A stretch of DNA of 64,000 nucleotides from Sympetrum striolatum (taxonomy: Eukaryota > Arthropoda > Insecta > Odonata > Libellulidae). A model generated the notes under the pieces. The model was not told where the DNA came from. It saw only the letters and a program-made list of their open reading frames with translations, and did not search any database. The position numbers were made by a program, and so were the translations under genes. Shown in pieces: positions 60,310-64,000 of this stretch (within the stretch, counting starts at the first letter, position 1; every line of letters starts with the position of its first letter). The DNA is taken from positions 89,547,152-89,611,151 of the forward strand of contig OX388350.1 of assembly GCA_947579665.1 (NCBI GenBank), written 5' to 3'.

Positions 60310-62080
60310 TCACTCCCTTTTTGATAACTAATCTCGATATCGTTGACGGTATTTCAAACCATCATGTCATAATGGCGAGGATGAAAGCAGTAGCGGTCAA
60401 ATCTCTTAAGCCACCGAGGAAAGTATATGTAATTCGCAAAGCTAATTTTTCGGAGTTTAATGATTATATTAACGAATGCAAGGATCATTTTTTCCGCTTC
60501 TTGGTTGCAAATACAGTAAATGATATTTGGATAGGGTTTCTCCGGATAATCAAAGAAGGTTTAATAAAATTCGTTCCTGCTAAGAGCGTGCGTGAGCGTA
60601 AAGAGCCACGGTGGACGAAACCTAAATTACGAGCATTACATAGGAAGCAAAGAGTCATTCACTCGCGATGGAGGAAACTCAAAGCATGCGGAAATAACCG
60701 TGAGCTCGAAGAACAAAACTATAGAGAAGTGCGAAAGTTAGTTAAAGAAGAAGCGCGATAAGAATACCAGGAATATAGATCTCGAACCCTATTAGAATCA
60801 TTAGGTGGCGATCAGAAAGAATTTTAGTCTTACGTGCGTGAGATTCGTGGATGTCAGTTTTCTGTGCCTAGCCTCACAAACGATGAGGGAATTACGGTAA
60901 TTAAATCAGAGGATAAATCTAACTTACTTTACGGGCACTGCCAGAAAAGCTTCACTGTAGAAAATGGTCAAGTTAAGGATTTTACCTCGCGCATTGATTC
61001 AGAGATGCGTCCCATCGAGATATCGGTTGATGGAATTGGAAATTTATTGCAAGAGATTGATAGGAAAAAGGCGCCAGGACCCGAAGGTATTTCCGCTGTT
61101 GTAATAAAAACTTTAGCCGATGAAATTGCTCCGCTTCTACAGATTTTCTATCAGAAATCATTGGATGAGGGAACCGTCCCAATGTCGTAAGAAAAGCGAA
61201 CGTCACTCCGGAGCCTAAGAAAGGGCGTGCGTCAAAACCAGATGATTAGAGGCCTATTTCATTGACTTCAATGTTTTGCGAAATAATGGAGCATATTATA
61301 GCGAGCTCTATCATGCGCTTACTTTCCGAAAAGGGAGCAATCATTCCGAGTATTCCGTAAATAGGTCTTGTGAGAACCAGTTAGCGCTTTTTATGAATGA
61401 TGTATCTAAAGCAGCAGATGGCGGTGTTAGATCAGACGCAGTTTTCCTAGTTTTCAGGAAAGTCTTTGACACAGTTTCTCACTATAAGCTTATGCAAAAT
61501 CTGAGTGCCTATGCGATCGAGGATAAAGTTATCACGCGGACAAAATCTATTCTAGAAAACAGAACTCAGCGAGTTGCGTTAGATGGAGTTTTATCCGACG
61601 ATTTAAGTATCTCATCAGGTTTTTCGCAGGGAAGTTTTCTGGTCCTATTTTGTTTCTAATTTACATTAACGACCTCGGAATTAACGGGTATAGTGAGAAG
61701 TAGAAGTTTTAGTCTCAGATTAAGAGATGGTCCAGCGTAGAGCAGCCCGATTCGTCTGCGGGGATTACGGCTATGATAGCGTCCCTCAGTCGGAAATCGC
61801 TTCAGCTGAAAAGACCTGATTACCGACGCAAACTTTTCGAAAAGTTCATCCGTTCAGAATTTATAGAAGAAGTAAGTGAAATGTAAGTGCCAGTAAGGAG
61901 GGAACGCGATCTCCGAGAGGCATCGAAAGTGATAACAACAGTGAAAGTGTGAAAACAGATAATTACTATAGGTCGATTTTTCTCCGGTCTATTAGAGATT
62001 GAGAAATGGCGATGTTATTACATCCCAGCCATACGCCTCTGATGGCTCGCAGAGTATATATCGAAACGAGGGATGAGGTA
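60310..62080 (+). mobile_element. LINE: endonuclease end, linker, RT, decayed
   Basis: In order: VDGISNHHVIMARM (SDH motif altered to SNHH, 60345), a linker with RKANFSEFNDYINECK and EPRWTKPKLRALHRKQRVIH (to 60761), VREIRGCQFSVPSLTNDEGI, then IDRKKAPGPEGISAVVIKTL and LLQIFYQKSLDEGTVP (60834-61190), RPISLTSMFCEIMEHII (about 61250), and SISSGFSQGSFLV (61610). After a deletion QRRAARFVCGDYGYDSV follows (61733). The 3' end (about 62028) is CAGCCATACGCC...GGCTCGCAGAG. Multiple stops, and the FADD box is lost. Confidence 0.88.
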
Positions 62081-62904
62081 GCGCTTGAGGCGATGAGTGG
62101 AAGTGCCGCATAATTATATAATCTCAGCTGCCGAAGTAGAAGAATGGCGGTTCAGCAATAGTCCGTTGTCTCTATGAACAACTCAAAGAAAACGAAATCC
62201 TCCTATTAGCATAGCAGTGCTCCTTATCTAGATGTGGGAGTAGATACAATTTCATTGATCGTTTAGTAGACTTCCTTTACTCGCATTATTCGATGCTGTC
62301 GATGCATTAAGAGGGCTTAGTTTTTCTCTTTTCATTGGATTAAATACGACTTTCTTCGGTATTCAATCGCCTACATCAGATTCCTTTCATTTTCAATCAT
62401 TGTTGACCGTTTTTACAGATTGCTCTTCATTTGTACGGAGAAAATGATTTCATGTATGAGAGGATATCTTATATATTATTATAAGCATATTTAACTTAAA
62501 TAGAATGTTTTACATTCACCTAAAGGAATATCTCAATTCGTAATGTATTTTCTGTATTTTAATCATAGTTATTTACCGCAGTTCGTACCTTATTTCACTG
62601 TATTCCGTATTACATGTTGATTTAATGTAATTCAAGGCAAATGTTTTCGGAACGTTTGCACGAGTTCCTCCATAAGTGACTGACCTTTCGTGATCTACGT
62701 TTAATCAAATGTTGTTATTTCAGTGGATGGCGAAATTTCAGTTATTGGATAATTCACCATAATCTTTTTTATAATTTTTTTAATAATGCAATGAAATTCC
62801 CGTGTTTCGTTTCTGATTGAATCATTATGACATTTTATTATTCCTCGTATAACCCATTTGTTACTATCCTTAAAATGAAAATAAACAACTTTATTTTTAT
62901 TCAG

Positions 62905-64000
62905 GTATATTGTGGAGACGATCACGTTGACAACGGTGACAGAGCGTCGCATCGTGAGAGAGGCGGGGGATGCGATGGGGCTGTTGGGGCCGCAGGAGGA
63001 CAAGCAGCTCAGCGGTATTCTCAAAGGCGGGAAACTATGGAAAAGCAGTGCAGAGGAGTGTCCTAACCCACAGAGCGAGCATACCTCTCCAGAGCCCTCA
63101 CCATCGCAGCAGGAAGGTGCCAGAAGGTCCGTACGCTTCCACGACTCCGCACCTGAGTCGGACTCAACCAAAGATGCTTTGATATCTCCATGCCAACCAC
63201 CTTCGTCCTCTCCTCCGGACTCAACCGAACTCACGCTTACCTTCCGCTTGGCCGGCGGCAGCAATGGGCACATCCTTCTCTCCCAGCATCCTCCAGGAAG
63301 GCCCGAGTCAGCTCTCCGACAATTATTCCCCTCCGGTTCTCCGGGACTGCCGGACCCGGAGTCCTTGAGAAGACTTAGATCCGCTCCTAGAGGAAGAACG
63401 TCTCCGCCAGCTTCGCTGAGCCCCAGTTCATCGATGTTTTTGGGCAGCGCGGAAGATGATGATCTCGGCAGTCCAGCGGCTAGAAGCAGTTCGCAGATTC
63501 GTCGCACCATCGAGAGGAACGCCCTTCGAAGGAGTCTGCTGCTGGTGAGGGGGGCGGAGCCGAGACGGAGAGAGGCGGCGTACGGCAGAGGGGTGGGCGA
63601 AGATGGAGGCAGCTCTCTGGTGGAGAGAATACGTCAACTGACGTGCGGTCTCGGGGATGGTGATGAGGAGGAAGGAACAAAAGAGGAAGAAGTGGCGGAG
63701 GATGATTCGGAGGAAGGAAGGATGGAAGAGGAATTACCTCACTCTGTCCTAGTGGTCCTCGAGAACAGTCCCTCGTCCACCAACTCTTGCTCCTCCTCTT
63801 CGTCATCTTCTTCTTCTGGCTCCACGTACAAGAAACTTGCGGACCTCTTTTCGAGGAAGACAGAAGCTGAAGACAGCGTGCCCCCCCCGCCCCCTCCCCC
63901 TTCCGCATCGCTCTTCCTCGATATGGCGTTCGTCGGACCTAAGGCTGCCAGAGCGGCCACCACCGCCGAGGCGAGGAAACAGTTGCTGTCAACATTGAGC
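62905..64000 (+). CDS. Large exon of the putative PP1-binding protein (runs off the window)
   Basis: It opens after TTTATTTTTATTCAG. G completes the Arg codon (AG/G), and 365 codons follow without a stop to the window edge (residues 314-678). In order: VETITLTTVTERRIVREAGD (316-335); SGILKGGKLWKS (349-360), with a canonical SILK-type GILK; RRSVRFHDS (386-394), with RxVxF; Ser/Pro-rich linker; SSQIRRTIERNALRRSLLLV (508-527), basic; SLVERIRQLTC (550-560); an acidic run; poly-Ser; STYKKLADLFSRK (619-631); poly-Pro (639-645); FVGPKAARAATTAEARKQLL (655-674). The short charged blocks look conserved, but I cannot name the family. GILK plus RSVRF is a second PP1-docking pair. No stop is reached, so the C-terminus lies beyond the window. 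Confidence 0.8.

Larger units (their letters stand above)
58641..62904 (+). other. Intron (4,264 bp)
   Basis: GT-AG intron (GTGAGA ... TTTATTTTTATTCAG), phase 2. It contains a pogo-like element (59452-60131) and a LINE (60310-62080). 58641-59451 and 62081-62904 hold nothing I recognise. Confidence 0.7.

Noticed and set aside
62701..63510. 269-codon minus-strand ORF
   Set aside because: Antisense shadow of the GC-rich exon at 62905. Its C-terminal half runs into AT-rich intron and has no motif.
63480..63908. 142-codon minus-strand ORF with Pro/His-rich stretches
   Set aside because: Antisense of acidic and Ser-rich codons in the sense exon; low complexity.

Overview
This window is animal nuclear DNA, most likely arthropod. 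It is AT-rich and gene-poor. It holds one split gene with GT-AG introns, many decayed non-LTR retrotransposons, tRNA-derived SINE-like repeats, hAT, PIF/Harbinger and pogo-type DNA transposons, a Penelope-like fragment and long CA microsatellites. I cannot name the species. I see no CRISPR array, operon, rRNA gene or clearly functional tRNA gene.

The only confident host gene lies on the + strand. Three coding exons (16934-17774, 58544-58640, 62905-64000 and beyond) join in frame across introns of 40,769 and 4,264 bp and give 678 residues before the window ends. The exons are GC-rich islands in AT-rich DNA. The protein is low in complexity and rich in acidic residues, Ser and Pro. It carries two copies of a paired short motif: a SILK-like motif (SVLK, GILK) followed by an RVxF-type motif (RVTF, RSVRF). 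This pairing is typical of docking sites for protein phosphatase 1, so I infer a PP1-binding or scaffold protein and give no gene symbol. A CpG-rich stretch at about 290-460 ends in a splice donor and may be its promoter and first exon. A strong acceptor at 16424/16425 would open the leader of the main coding exon.

Layout. 1-16.4 kb: LINE scraps, a hAT-type MITE, a partial copy of a TIR repeat (called family A here), a tRNA-like SINE, a second TIR repeat (family C), a Penelope GIY-YIG fragment, an array of ~170-bp monomers each carrying a tRNA B-box-like motif, and a Harbinger deletion derivative. 16.4-17.8 kb: main coding exon. 17.8-58.5 kb: giant intron filled with nested transposons, including a 1.8-kb and a 3.2-kb hAT (both inactivated), at least nine LINE fragments in both orientations, an inverted pair of family A elements, a reverse-oriented relative of the B-box repeat, and an unassigned coding relic. 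58.5-64 kb: two further exons, with a pogo/Tigger-like element and a LINE in the intron between them.

I found no intact mobile element and no multi-gene system. The most unusual items are the repeated PP1-docking modules split over a 41-kb intron, the B-box monomer array with higher-order structure, and the uncharacterised family A transposon.
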